Source: Lachnospiraceae bacterium (GTDB lineage Bacteria > Bacillota > Clostridia > Lachnospirales > Lachnospiraceae). Taken from it: a DNA stretch of 57,514 nucleotides. The position numbers were made by a program, and so were the translations under genes. The stretch covers positions 1-57,514 of the forward strand of contig JAFZDQ010000043.1 of assembly GCA_017561085.1 (NCBI GenBank). The letters are read 5' to 3'. The notes below the pieces were generated by a model that worked only from the letters and a program-made list of their open reading frames with translations, was not told the DNA's origin and ran no database searches. Positions 14,648 to 23,149 of the stretch are shown here, one piece after another. Position 1 is the stretch's first letter. Each line of letters begins with the position of its first letter.

Positions 14648-16505
14648 AAGAAATCAGAAGAAAAAAGCACAGCATCAGGCAGAGCAAAAAGTCATGGCGA
14701 ATCAAGAAAGCCGGGCAAATGACAGCGCTTTTGCCGTACTGAAAAGTGTTTACGGCTACTTCCTGCCCAGTGCATGGAAGAAGCATAAGATGTACTTTTT
14801 TGCAAGAGCAGGGAAGCTATTAGTGAATGTGTGCCAGCCCTTTATCGGCATTTTCTTCATTCCGCTGATTGTGGAAGAGCTGATGGGAGGCAAGGATGTC
14901 CAAAAACTGATTACCTATGCGGCATCCATAGTAATTATTGAATTTATCCTTGGTATTGCCCAGGGAACCTTTGTGAATGTGGCGGAGCGGTATGCCAATA
15001 AATTTGAAAATTATTATCAGACGGTTTTGAGCCAGCGGATTATGGGGCTGGACTTTGCCCTGACCGAGGATAAGAAGGCTTTAGACCAGTTAGAGCTTGC
15101 CAGAAACGGCATGAGCTGGTACTCCGGCGGCTTAAACGGGCTTGTGGATGAATTGTTTAATCTGATTACCGGAATGATAACTTTAATTGGTGTGACAGCG
15201 GTAATCGTGACCAAGGCGCCGCTGGTGCTTTTACTTACGGTGGTTTTATTTGCAGCGACCTTTTTTGTGAACGCAAGACTTAATCAAATCGAGCAGAAGT
15301 GGTACGGCGAGCTTTCCAAAGTCAACCGCATTTTCGGTTATTTGGGATGGGGGCTGGTGGATTTCCGCTTCGGTAAGGATATCCGTCTTTATGATGCACG
15401 GGAAATGATGGTAGGCAAGTGGATTGATTTCAACGACGAGATGAGCGGTTATTGGGAAAAGATGGCAAAGGAGCAGCTTCCGCTTCAGTTATTGAATGTG
15501 GGAACCATGCTGATTAGGGACTTCGGAACCTACATTTATCTGGGCTTTTTGGCGATTACGGGGAAGATTACCATCGCAGCCACTACCCAGATGATTACCG
15601 CGGCAGGTACTTTTTCCAATACGCTGATGGGCATGGTGACCAACTTCCAGAACATGGTGAAAAAGGCCAATTATGCCAATGAATTTGTGAAGTTTCTGGA
15701 CTATCCCATGGCTATGCATCAGGGCACAAAGGATGTGACGCCGGGGCCGCATGTATTTGAATTCAGGGATGTCAGTTTTTCCTATCCCGGCAGTGAGGTA
15801 AAGGTCTTAAGCCACGTAAACCTGACCCTCAAGGAGGGAGAGCATCTGTCAGTGGTAGGGTTAAACGGTGCCGGCAAAACAACCATGGTGAAGCTTCTTT
15901 GCAGGCTTTATGACCCTACTGAGGGCGCAATCCTGATGGATGGGGTGAATATTAAGGAGTATGATTACGACCAATATATGTCGGTGTTTGCACCGGTATT
16001 TCAGGATTTCAAGCTGTTTGCTTTTGGGGTAATGGAAAATCTGCTGCAGACGGAAGAGATGAAAGAAGAGCAAAAGCAGGTGGCCAGGGAAACCTTAAAG
16101 CAGGTTGGTGTTTATGAAAAACTGCAGACTTTTCCGGATGGAGAAGATACGGTGCTGTTTAAATATTTTGACAAAAACGGTATCGAGCCTTCCGGCGGCG
16201 AGCAACAAAAGCTGGCTATTGCTAGGGCACTGATGAAGGATGCGGATGTGGTGATTTTGGATGAGCCCACCGCAGCTTTAGACCCTATGGCGGAATATGA
16301 GATATACAGACAGTTTGAAGAGATGGTAAAAGGCAAAACAGCGGTTTACATTTCCCATCGTCTGTCCAGCTGTCAGTTCTGTGACAGGATAGCGGTATTT
16401 TCGGAAGGAAATGTAAAAGAGTACGGCACCCACGAGGAACTGGTTTCTAAAGAGGGCGGTTTGTATGCGGAAATGTTCGCTGCCCAGGCGCAGTATTATG
16501 CGTAA
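14634..16505 (+). CDS. ABC exporter, permease-ATPase fusion (second of pair)
   Basis: Partner of the preceding exporter, 623 residues: a very basic N-terminus (KQNRRNQKKKAQHQAEQK), membrane domain (about 50-350), then an NBD with Walker A GLNGAGKTTMVKLL, signature PSGGEQQKLAIARALM and Walker B VVILDEPTAALDPMAEYEIY. Both NBDs keep the catalytic Glu, so both ATP sites may work. ATG 14634 is preferred with AAAGGGG 9 bases upstream; an in-frame GTG at 14625 abuts that site. It overlaps the first gene by 14 bases, which implies translational coupling. The last nine codons are duplicated, in decayed form, beyond the stop. Confidence 0.9.
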   Translation: MKQNRRNQKKKAQHQAEQKVMANQESRANDSAFAVLKSVYGYFLPSAWKKHKMYFFARAGKLLVNVCQPFIGIFFIPLIVEELMGGKDVQKLITYAASIVIIEFILGIAQGTFVNVAERYANKFENYYQTVLSQRIMGLDFALTEDKKALDQLELARNGMSWYSGGLNGLVDELFNLITGMITLIGVTAVIVTKAPLVLLLTVVLFAATFFVNARLNQIEQKWYGELSKVNRIFGYLGWGLVDFRFGKDIRLYDAREMMVGKWIDFNDEMSGYWEKMAKEQLPLQLLNVGTMLIRDFGTYIYLGFLAITGKITIAATTQMITAAGTFSNTLMGMVTNFQNMVKKANYANEFVKFLDYPMAMHQGTKDVTPGPHVFEFRDVSFSYPGSEVKVLSHVNLTLKEGEHLSVVGLNGAGKTTMVKLLCRLYDPTEGAILMDGVNIKEYDYDQYMSVFAPVFQDFKLFAFGVMENLLQTEEMKEEQKQVARETLKQVGVYEKLQTFPDGEDTVLFKYFDKNGIEPSGGEQQKLAIARALMKDADVVILDEPTAALDPMAEYEIYRQFEEMVKGKTAVYISHRLSSCQFCDRIAVFSEGNVKEYGTHEELVSKEGGLYAEMFAAQAQYYA

Positions 16506-16562
16506 AGGTTTCGCTGCCCGGGTACAGTGTGATACGTAAAGGATTTGTCGTCCGGGAACAGG
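16476..16562 (+). repeat. Degenerate tandem repeat at the exporter's 3' end
   Basis: TTCGCTGCCC...GCGTAAAGG (16476-16508) encodes the exporter's last residues and stop. It is repeated at 34-base period as TTCGCTGCCC...ACGTAAAGG (16510-16542), followed by a partial third copy (16544-16562, TTTGTCGTCCGGGAACAGG). The copies are imperfect, so the duplication is not recent. Confidence 0.7.
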
Positions 16563-16603
16563 ATTAAAAGGAATTGCACGTGGTAATTTCGGCTTGAAAA
16601 TAG

Positions 16604-16609
16604 TATAAT
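16604..16609 (+). promoter_or_regulatory. -10 box of the GH31 operon
   Basis: TATAAT 34 bases before the GH31 start codon. I see no convincing -35 box at 16-18 bases, which fits a promoter that needs an activator, but this is weak. Confidence 0.35.
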
Positions 16610-16642
16610 AAATGAAATGGTATTAAGCCGGGAGGGGTACAT

Positions 16643-18667
16643 ATGAGATTTGAAACAGAAGGCGGTGCGCTGCTTTGTTATCATCAGGGAGAGAAGCTTA
16701 GGATAGAAGCCTGGGGCAAGGATTCCTTAAGGGTCCGCGCCACGAAAAGAATGCAGTTTTCCGCAAATGATTGGGCACTTACGGAGGACGTGGAAAAAGG
16801 GTCTGCGCAGGTTATCATTGATGAAGTGGATTACACGGAATATGACGGAAGTCCCGGAAAAAGACCCCGCGCAACCATTTGGAACGGCCGGATGAAGGCG
16901 GTAGTGAATTTCGCGGGTGTGATTACTTTTTACAAGGATGAACAGGTCATTTTGCAGGAATATTACCGTCAATACGACGGTACCATTTCCAGGCGCAGCA
17001 GGTGCTTAAAGGTAGTAAACCGTGAGTGGAAGGGCATTATCGGCGGCGGCGAGTATTCCCTGAATTTGAAATTTGAAAGTACCGATGGGGAAAAAATCTT
17101 CGGTATGGGACAGTATCAGCAGGAATATATGGATTTAAAGGGCTGTGTGCTTGAGCTGGCACAGCGGAACTCCCAGATTAGCGTACCCTTTGCAGTATCT
17201 TCTTTGGGATACGGATTTTTGTGGAACAACCCGGCTGTGGGTAGTGTGACCTTTGGAAAGAATTATACGGAGTGGGTAGCCCGTTCCACCAAAGATATGG
17301 ATTATTGGATAACTGCGGCGGATACGCCCAAGGAAATCCTTGAAAAATATACAGCTGTAACGGGACGTGCCGGAAAGTTCCCCCGTGATTTGATGGGACT
17401 TTGGCAGTGTAAGCTCCGTTACAGAACCCAGGACGAAGTACTTACCGTAGCCCGTCAGTATCAGAAAGAGGGTATCAAAATCGACCAGATTGTCATTGAC
17501 TTTTTCCACTGGCCTTATCAGGGGGACTGGAAATTTGATCCGGTATACTGGCCGGACCCTAAGGCTATGGTGGATGAACTTCATGCAATGGGTATTAAGG
17601 TCATCGTGTCGGTTTGGCCTTCCGTGGACCGCAGAAGCGAGAATTTTTATCCTATGATGGAAAAAGGATTATTGATTCAGACAGAGCGCGGTGCGGCACA
17701 GACCTATGATTATCAGGGTGACTGTGTGGAGATTGATGCCTTCAATCCGGAAACCAGGAAATATGTATGGGAAGTTTGTAAGAAAAATTATTACGACTAC
17801 GGAATTGATGCTTTTTGGCTGGATAATTCCGAGCCGGATTTCGGCGTTTATGATTTTGACCAGTACCGCTATTGTGACGGCCCGGCATTGGAAATCAGCA
17901 ACATGTATCCGCAGATGTACAGCAGGGTATTTTATGATGAGATGAGTAAGCAGGATAGAGGACCGGTTGTGAATCTGCTTCGCTGTGCTTGGGCAGGCAG
18001 CCAGAAATACGGCAACGTGGTATGGTCCGGAGACGTGCCCAGTACCTTTGAGGCATTTGGTGACCAGCTGCAGTGCGGTCTGAATATGGGACTTGCCGGT
18101 ATCCCCTGGTGGACCACGGATGTGGGCGGCTTTATGACGGATGATGTGGAGGATCCGGATTTCAGGCAGTTGTTAATCCGCTGGTATCAGTTTGCGGTTT
18201 ATTCTCCCGTACTTCGTATGCACGGAGACAGGGGACCTTATAATATCCCTCCTCTTGACGACCGTAACTGGGGCGGCGGTTATCTGAAGACGGGACATGC
18301 AAACGAACTTTGGAGCTACGGCGAAGAAAACTATGAAATCATGAAAAAGTACTATCAGATCCGTATGGAACTGTTAGATTATATTGAAACGCTTTATGAG
18401 GAAGCAAGTAAGAACGGCTCACCGCTTCTTCGTACCATGTTTTATGAATTTCCTGAAGATGAGAAGTGTTGGGAAATTCAGGACCAGTATATGTTTGGGG
18501 GCAAATACCTGGTAGCACCGGTGTTACATTTAAATGAATTTGTCCGTGAGGTATATTTACCTGCGGGAAAATGGCAGCTGACCTCTACGGGGGAAATTTT
18601 TGAGGGAAATCAGACTGTCAAAGTGGATGCACCGATTACTTATATGCCGGTATTTGAGAAAAGATAG
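16643..18667 (+). CDS. Glycoside hydrolase family 31 (alpha-xylosidase/alpha-glucosidase)
   Basis: Retaining alpha-glycosidase of 674 residues, GH31. The beta-sandwich N-domain is followed by the barrel from about 240 (PRDLMGLWQCKLRYRTQDEV). The catalytic nucleophile is Asp394 in FWLDNSEPDF and the acid/base is Asp464 in WSGDVPSTFEA; RMHGDRGPY follows. The WLDNSEP form is close to alpha-xylosidases. No signal peptide, so it works on imported oligosaccharides in the cytoplasm. GGGAGGGG precedes ATG 16643. It heads a run of co-directional genes with a beta-helix protein, an SGNH esterase and an AAC(3)-fold enzyme. Confidence 0.93.
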   Translation: MRFETEGGALLCYHQGEKLRIEAWGKDSLRVRATKRMQFSANDWALTEDVEKGSAQVIIDEVDYTEYDGSPGKRPRATIWNGRMKAVVNFAGVITFYKDEQVILQEYYRQYDGTISRRSRCLKVVNREWKGIIGGGEYSLNLKFESTDGEKIFGMGQYQQEYMDLKGCVLELAQRNSQISVPFAVSSLGYGFLWNNPAVGSVTFGKNYTEWVARSTKDMDYWITAADTPKEILEKYTAVTGRAGKFPRDLMGLWQCKLRYRTQDEVLTVARQYQKEGIKIDQIVIDFFHWPYQGDWKFDPVYWPDPKAMVDELHAMGIKVIVSVWPSVDRRSENFYPMMEKGLLIQTERGAAQTYDYQGDCVEIDAFNPETRKYVWEVCKKNYYDYGIDAFWLDNSEPDFGVYDFDQYRYCDGPALEISNMYPQMYSRVFYDEMSKQDRGPVVNLLRCAWAGSQKYGNVVWSGDVPSTFEAFGDQLQCGLNMGLAGIPWWTTDVGGFMTDDVEDPDFRQLLIRWYQFAVYSPVLRMHGDRGPYNIPPLDDRNWGGGYLKTGHANELWSYGEENYEIMKKYYQIRMELLDYIETLYEEASKNGSPLLRTMFYEFPEDEKCWEIQDQYMFGGKYLVAPVLHLNEFVREVYLPAGKWQLTSTGEIFEGNQTVKVDAPITYMPVFEKR

Positions 18668-18688
18668 AAGGAAAATTTTTTGGAAGGA

Positions 18689-18707
18689 TTTGCTTAGTGT
18701 AAGCAAA
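18689..18707 (+). promoter_or_regulatory. Dyad just ahead of the beta-helix ribosome site
   Basis: TTTGCTTA-GTG-TAAGCAAA is a perfect 8-3-8 inverted repeat that ends where the AAAGGAGGG ribosome site starts. It could be an intra-operon RNA hairpin that sets translation or mRNA ends, or a repressor operator for an internal promoter. Confidence 0.45.
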
Positions 18708-18720
18708 AAGGAGGGTTACA

Positions 18721-20715
18721 ATGAAGTATTATGTAAATGCCAAAACACCTTTTGACGGCATCGGAACAGAAGAAAGACCGTTTAAGACCATTTCCGAGGC
18801 GGCGAAGATTGCGCAGCCCGGAGACGAAGTTCTGGTTTATCCCGGGGTTTACCGTGAGTATGTAGACCCGGTAAACGCGGGATTAGAGGATGCCAGGATT
18901 ACTTACCGCAGCGTGGAGCCTTTAGGGGCAGTGATTACCGGTGCGGAACAGATTAAAAACTGGGAGCATTATGAAGGAAACGTGTGGGTTTGCCGCGTTC
19001 CCAACAGTATTTTCGGGGGCTATAATCCTTATACTACTTTTGTATACGGCGACTGGTATTTTGCAACCGCTGACAAACATACAGGCTGTGTATACTTAAA
19101 TGACAAAGCGATGTATGAAACCCAGTCCCTGGAAGCTTGTATTAAGGGAGAGGTTTATGAGTGCAGCTGGGTACCGGAAGAATCCATCTATAAATGGTAC
19201 ACCGAGCAGGATGAGGAAAAAGATGAAACCATCCTTTACGGTAACTTCCAGGGTCAGAACCCCAACGAAGAAAACGTGGAAATTAATGTAAGAAGAATGT
19301 GCTTTTTCCCGTCAGAGACCGGTAGAAATTATATTACGGTTACCGGCTTTCACATCAATAAAGCAGCAACCACTTGGGCGCCTCCGGCAGCTTTCCAGGA
19401 CGGTATGATCGGTCCTCACTGGAGTAAGGGCTGGATTATCGAAGATTGTGAAATCTGGGGCAGCAAGTGTTCCGGTATTTCCTTAGGTAAGTATTTAGAC
19501 CCTGACAATAATCATTATTTTACCTACAAATATGTTAAGAGTCCCACGCAGATGGAACGTGACGCGGTTTGTAAGGGACAGTATCACGGCTGGCTGAAGG
19601 AAAAAGTAGGCGGACACATTATCCGTCGTAACAATATCCACCACTGTGAACAGGGCGGTATCATCGGCCGTATGGGCGGTGTATTCAGTGTTATTGAAAA
19701 CAACCACATTCATCATATCAACAACATGATGGAACAGGGCGGTGCGGAAATCGCAGGTATCAAAATGCATGCGGCTATCGACGTAACCATGCGCAGAAAC
19801 CACATCCACCATTGTACCATGGGTATCTGGTGTGACTGGGAAGCACAGGGTACACGCCTTACCCAGAACCTGCTTCACGACAACCAGGCACCTGCTTTTG
19901 CCAAGAAGCTTAGAGGTAGTATGATGAGCCAGGATATTTTCGTGGAAGTAAGCCACGGACCTACCCTGATTGACCATAATATTCTTTTATCAGACGTAAG
20001 CTTACGTTTTGCAACCCAGGGCGTGGCAATGGTACATAACTTAATTTGCGGCGCACTGACAGATGTAGGCGGCGGTACGGCGCCCAGATATACCCCTTAT
20101 CACATTCCTCACAGAACAGAGGTAATGGGCTTTATGACCTTCCTTCACGGGGATGACAGATTCTACAACAATATTTTCGTACAAAAATGGCCTTCTGAGG
20201 ATATCGTGATGATGCATGATTCCGATGACGGTTTCGATACCGAAAACAGAGCGGTAGGTACCTGGCCTTTTGATGAATACCCGAATTATGATGAGTGGAT
20301 CAGCCAGTTTGACTTTACCAAGCCTGCCAACATGAAGGCTTTAGAGCCTGCCCACTTCGGACATTTGCCGGTGTGGTCAGAAGGCAACGTATATCTTGCC
20401 GGTGCCAAGGCATGGAAGAAGGAAGTAAACGGCCTTACCGTAGACTGTGACAGAGCGGATGTGAAGGTAGAGCTTATTGAAAAGGACGGCAAGTTCTATT
20501 TGGACACCAATGTTTATGAATTCATGAAGGATTTCACAAGCAGAATGATTAACACTGAAGTACTGGGCAAGGCCTTTGAACCGGAGCAGTATTTTGAAAA
20601 TCCGGACGAAACCCCGATTCAGTTTGATAAAGATTACTTTGGCGGACACCGCGGCGTATCCGTAATTCCCGGACCTTTCGCAAGTGCAGAAGACAGTAAG
20701 AAGGAGCTTTTATAA
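18721..20715 (+). CDS. Right-handed beta-helix protein, putative glycan-active enzyme
   Basis: Parallel beta-helix protein of 664 residues. It opens with YYVNAKTPFDGIGTEERPFKTI and GDEVLVYPGVYREYVDPVNAG, the usual cap of pectate-lyase-like and GH141-like proteins. The helix follows with repeated short strands (IIRRNNIHHCEQGGIIG, IENNHIHHINN, AGIKMHA, MRRNHIHH, LIDHNILL), rich in His and Asn. There is no signal peptide. It ends by overlapping the SGNH esterase by 1 base (TAATG), so translation is coupled. A paralogue lies at 39330. GH141 (fucosidase/xylanase) is the nearest enzyme class I can suggest; the activity is not established. Confidence 0.82.
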   Translation: MKYYVNAKTPFDGIGTEERPFKTISEAAKIAQPGDEVLVYPGVYREYVDPVNAGLEDARITYRSVEPLGAVITGAEQIKNWEHYEGNVWVCRVPNSIFGGYNPYTTFVYGDWYFATADKHTGCVYLNDKAMYETQSLEACIKGEVYECSWVPEESIYKWYTEQDEEKDETILYGNFQGQNPNEENVEINVRRMCFFPSETGRNYITVTGFHINKAATTWAPPAAFQDGMIGPHWSKGWIIEDCEIWGSKCSGISLGKYLDPDNNHYFTYKYVKSPTQMERDAVCKGQYHGWLKEKVGGHIIRRNNIHHCEQGGIIGRMGGVFSVIENNHIHHINNMMEQGGAEIAGIKMHAAIDVTMRRNHIHHCTMGIWCDWEAQGTRLTQNLLHDNQAPAFAKKLRGSMMSQDIFVEVSHGPTLIDHNILLSDVSLRFATQGVAMVHNLICGALTDVGGGTAPRYTPYHIPHRTEVMGFMTFLHGDDRFYNNIFVQKWPSEDIVMMHDSDDGFDTENRAVGTWPFDEYPNYDEWISQFDFTKPANMKALEPAHFGHLPVWSEGNVYLAGAKAWKKEVNGLTVDCDRADVKVELIEKDGKFYLDTNVYEFMKDFTSRMINTEVLGKAFEPEQYFENPDETPIQFDKDYFGGHRGVSVIPGPFASAEDSKKELL

Positions 20716-21662
20716 TGAAACTGACTAACGAGCAACTAAAAACTATTTACTATGGCGCATTATTTTTCCGTGAGACAGAGGATGGCTATTTGAAGTCCTT
20801 CCAGTACACCGATGAGCAGATGGCGTACTTCGAGAGTTTTTCCGAATTTTATTTCGAGAGAAGTGATGCAAACAGTGCCAAAACCATTGAATTTACTACC
20901 ACAGCGACAGAAGTATCTTTTGACTACAAATTAGTTTGGATGGGTTCTCCGGACTCCATTGAATTATTGGTAAACGGCGTGGTTTATGACATCCGCTATG
21001 TAAAGGATTTGGACAAAGAAGGAACTTTAAGCTTCAAGCTGCCGGAAGGTGAAAAGAGTGTCTTAATTTACCTGCCTGCAGACGCAACCGTACTGGTGCG
21101 TAATTTTGAAATGAATGCGGACTTTGCCCCTGTGAAAAAGGGTGAAAAAGTGCTTTGGATGGGTGATTCCATTACCCAGGGCTTTGGCCCCCTTCGTTCC
21201 GCACACACCTATGTCAGTGTGGCAAACAGACTGCTGAATTACGATATCTTAAATCAGGGAATCGGCGGATATGTGTATGACCCGAAGATTTTGCAGAAGA
21301 TGGGCGACTACATGCCGGACAAAATTATTATTGCCATGGGTACCAACCAGTTTGGTACGGAAAGCATGAAGGATATCGAGGACTACTACGAGAAGCTGAT
21401 GGAAATCTACGGAAACACGCCCGTGCTTTGCGTTTTGCCTCTTTGGAGAGGAGATGTACCGGATGGAGAGCCCACTTTAATCAAGTTCTGTAAGAATCTG
21501 AAAGCAATTTGTGAAAAGTATGAGAATATCACAATTGTAGACGGCTTTCAGCTGGTTCCTCATTTGCCGGAGTACTTCCTTGACAACTTGCATCCTAACT
21601 GCCTTGGTATGGAAATGTACGGAAGAAACCTGGTGGAAGAGATTAGAAAAGCAGGATTTTAG
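20715..21662 (+). CDS. SGNH/GDSL hydrolase (putative carbohydrate esterase)
   Basis: SGNH-fold esterase of 315 residues. An N-terminal beta-sandwich (about 30-140) precedes the catalytic domain, as in CE2-like acetyl esterases. The nucleophile is Ser152 in WMGDSITQG, the Gly block is LNQGIGG, the Asn block is IAMGTNQFGT, and the Asp/His dyad is in DNLHPNCLGM. It is cytoplasmic by sequence. It is translationally coupled to the beta-helix gene, which suggests that it removes acyl groups from the same glycan, and the AAC(3)-fold gene begins 8 bases after it. Confidence 0.88.
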   Translation: MKLTNEQLKTIYYGALFFRETEDGYLKSFQYTDEQMAYFESFSEFYFERSDANSAKTIEFTTTATEVSFDYKLVWMGSPDSIELLVNGVVYDIRYVKDLDKEGTLSFKLPEGEKSVLIYLPADATVLVRNFEMNADFAPVKKGEKVLWMGDSITQGFGPLRSAHTYVSVANRLLNYDILNQGIGGYVYDPKILQKMGDYMPDKIIIAMGTNQFGTESMKDIEDYYEKLMEIYGNTPVLCVLPLWRGDVPDGEPTLIKFCKNLKAICEKYENITIVDGFQLVPHLPEYFLDNLHPNCLGMEMYGRNLVEEIRKAGF

Positions 21663-21670
21663 GAGTTTTT

Positions 21671-22462
21671 ATGTACACAAAAGAAGATTTAATTAAAAAT
21701 TTGCAGGAAATGGGGCTGACCGGTAAGGAAGCCATCATGATCCATTCTTCCATGAAGTCGGTTGGCGACGTGGAAGGCGGCGCAGATACGGTAGTGGATG
21801 CGCTGATGGAGTTTTTTGCAGAGGGACTTTTGATGACCCCTACCCATACCTGGGCCCAGATGAGTGCGGAATATGCCACCTTTGACCCGGCCACAGAGCC
21901 GGCCTGCGTAGGGATTATTCCCAATATTTTCAGAAAAAGAGAAGGGGTGCTGCGTTCCTTGCACCCCACTCACAGTATTGCTATTTACGGCAAAGGCGCG
22001 GCGGAGTTTATCGCCGGCGAAGAAAATGCGACCTCTCCCTGTCCGCCCGGTTTTTGCTGGGACAGGCTGAAGGATATTGGTGCGAAGATTTTACTTCTCG
22101 GAGTGACGCACACCAGAAATACTTTTATCCACAGCGTGGACGAGGTCATGGGCATTGCCGACAGACTTACCGATGCACCTACTCTGATGCACATCGTGAT
22201 GCCGGACGGCAGTATCAAAGACGTGCAGATGTACCGTCACTTTAACAGGACACTGGGCACCGGTAATTTCTCAGAAGAGTTTGATAAAATGAAGGAAGCC
22301 TTTTATGACCTGGGCGCTGCGAAGGAAGTGAAATTCGGGGATGCTACCTGTATCCTTTGTGATGCCAAGGGAATCTCGGATGTGTGTCATAAGCTGTTTA
22401 CCATTGAGGAAAATTGCGTAATAGACAGGGAGAGTATTCCGCAGGAGTGGTGGAAAGAGTAA
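21671..22462 (+). CDS. AAC(3)-family N-acetyltransferase
   Basis: Acetyl-CoA-dependent N-acetyltransferase of 263 residues with the aminoglycoside 3-N-acetyltransferase fold. Segments include IMIHSSMKSVGDVEGGADTV, the PTHTW motif, LRSLHPTHSIAIYGKGA, and LLLGVTHTRNTFIHSVDE with the catalytic-region His. Proteins of this family that sit in metabolic operons are often not resistance enzymes. Here it follows GH31, beta-helix and SGNH genes, so acetylation of an amino sugar is a reasonable inference. Resistance should not be assumed. A bidirectional hairpin terminator follows. Confidence 0.87.
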   Translation: MYTKEDLIKNLQEMGLTGKEAIMIHSSMKSVGDVEGGADTVVDALMEFFAEGLLMTPTHTWAQMSAEYATFDPATEPACVGIIPNIFRKREGVLRSLHPTHSIAIYGKGAAEFIAGEENATSPCPPGFCWDRLKDIGAKILLLGVTHTRNTFIHSVDEVMGIADRLTDAPTLMHIVMPDGSIKDVQMYRHFNRTLGTGNFSEEFDKMKEAFYDLGAAKEVKFGDATCILCDAKGISDVCHKLFTIEENCVIDRESIPQEWWKE

Positions 22463-22472
22463 AGATAATTAG

Positions 22473-22509
22473 TAAATGCAGGTTTACGTAAGTAGACCTG
22501 CATTTATTT
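22473..22509. terminator. Bidirectional terminator
   Basis: TAAATGCAGGT (22473-22483) pairs with ACCTGCATTTA (22496-22506) over a 12-base loop; TTTATT follows. It separates the carbohydrate operon (+) from the antitoxin gene (-), which converge here. Confidence 0.8.
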
Positions 22510-22510
22510 A

Positions 22511-22783
22511 TTATTTAGAAATTGTAAGTTTTAACCCTAACGGACGGAATAGCTTTAGTAAGGTTGCTAGATTGGGGGTGGTTTGCATGGATTCAATCCG
22601 TGCTACAGAAGATTGCGGTATTCCGCAAAGTGTAGCAAGATCCCGTTGGCTTAAACCCATGGCGTTACGTTGACGGATGAGTTCGCTGATGATTTTAGCA
22701 TGTTCTTCAATATCTGTGATATCTTTTCGGGTGTCGGGGTCTACTTGGTTAACATGTTCTTTGTAATCATTCCAAGTCTTCAT
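22511..22783 (-). CDS. XRE-family antitoxin (HigA-like)
   Basis: Antitoxin-like repressor of 90 residues. The XRE helix-turn-helix is in the C-terminal half: LIRQRNAMGLSQRDLATLCGIPQSSVARIES, followed by TTPNLATLLKLFRPLGLKL. The N-terminal ~30 residues (acidic, DPDTRKDITDIEEHA) would wrap the toxin. Its ATG overlaps the toxin stop by 4 bases (ATGA), the toxin-first order of HigBA loci. It should bind the perfect 8-4-8 palindrome at 23041-23060 in the shared promoter. The gene looks intact. Confidence 0.88.
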   Translation of the reverse strand: MKTWNDYKEHVNQVDPDTRKDITDIEEHAKIISELIRQRNAMGLSQRDLATLCGIPQSSVARIESMQTTPNLATLLKLFRPLGLKLTISK

Positions 22784-23004
22784 AATTTGAAGTTCTCCTT
22801 TCGGGATAGATAATCGTCACGTTCTGATTTAGCTTTGCTAATTTCGCGACGGGGAGTTTTTTGTGTCTTTTTGCGAAAACTGTGAAGAAGCACGAAGCTG
22901 TTATTATCACAGAAAAAGTAAAAAATGCGGTTATTACCGGGGCGAAGCTCCCAAATTTCAGATTGGCCATTTTCTTTTTCATAAAATATGATGTTATGTA
23001 TCAT
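22780..23004 (-). pseudogene. HigB/Gp49-like toxin with an apparent internal deletion
   Basis: RelE/HigB-superfamily ribonuclease toxin (phage Gp49-like), only 74 residues where the family usually has about 105-120. The start MIHNIIFYEKENGQSEIWEL matches the first strand and helix. The text then jumps straight to RPGNNRIFYFFCDNNSFVLLHSFRKKTQKTPRREISKA, the second half of the family. The central ~40 residues are missing, in frame, with a junction at an EIWEL/IWELRP-type microhomology. I take ATG 23004 with GGAG upstream; an in-frame ATG exists at 23028. The toxin is probably inactive, although the reading frame is kept. Confidence 0.7.
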
Positions 23005-23039
23005 AGAGTCTCCAATCCACACAGTCATATCCTAATCAA

Positions 23040-23068
23040 ATGATAGCACAAATGCTATCAAAAAACAA
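23040..23068 (-). promoter_or_regulatory. Toxin-antitoxin promoter with operator
   Basis: On the - strand TTGTTT (23068-23063), 17 bases, TATCAT (23045-23040). The palindrome TGATAGCA-CAAA-TGCTATCA (23041-23060) covers the -10 box and most of the spacer, so binding there would shut the promoter. This is the standard autoregulation of XRE antitoxins. Confidence 0.75.
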
Positions 23069-23149
23069 GAAAAGGATATTACTTTCCGTAATTATTAGTT
23101 GTAGGTTAATAAGGTAATTTGTTAAGAATGAGTTTTTAGAAATTAGAAC

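Noticed and set aside
18721-20715. Repeated INN/HH strands suggested a tandem nucleotide repeat.
   Set aside because: The periodicity is that of beta-helix coils at protein level; DNA copies are not alike.
22474-22505. Transposon end or attachment site.
   Set aside because: The inverted repeat is explained as a terminator between convergent genes; no target duplication or transposase is seen.
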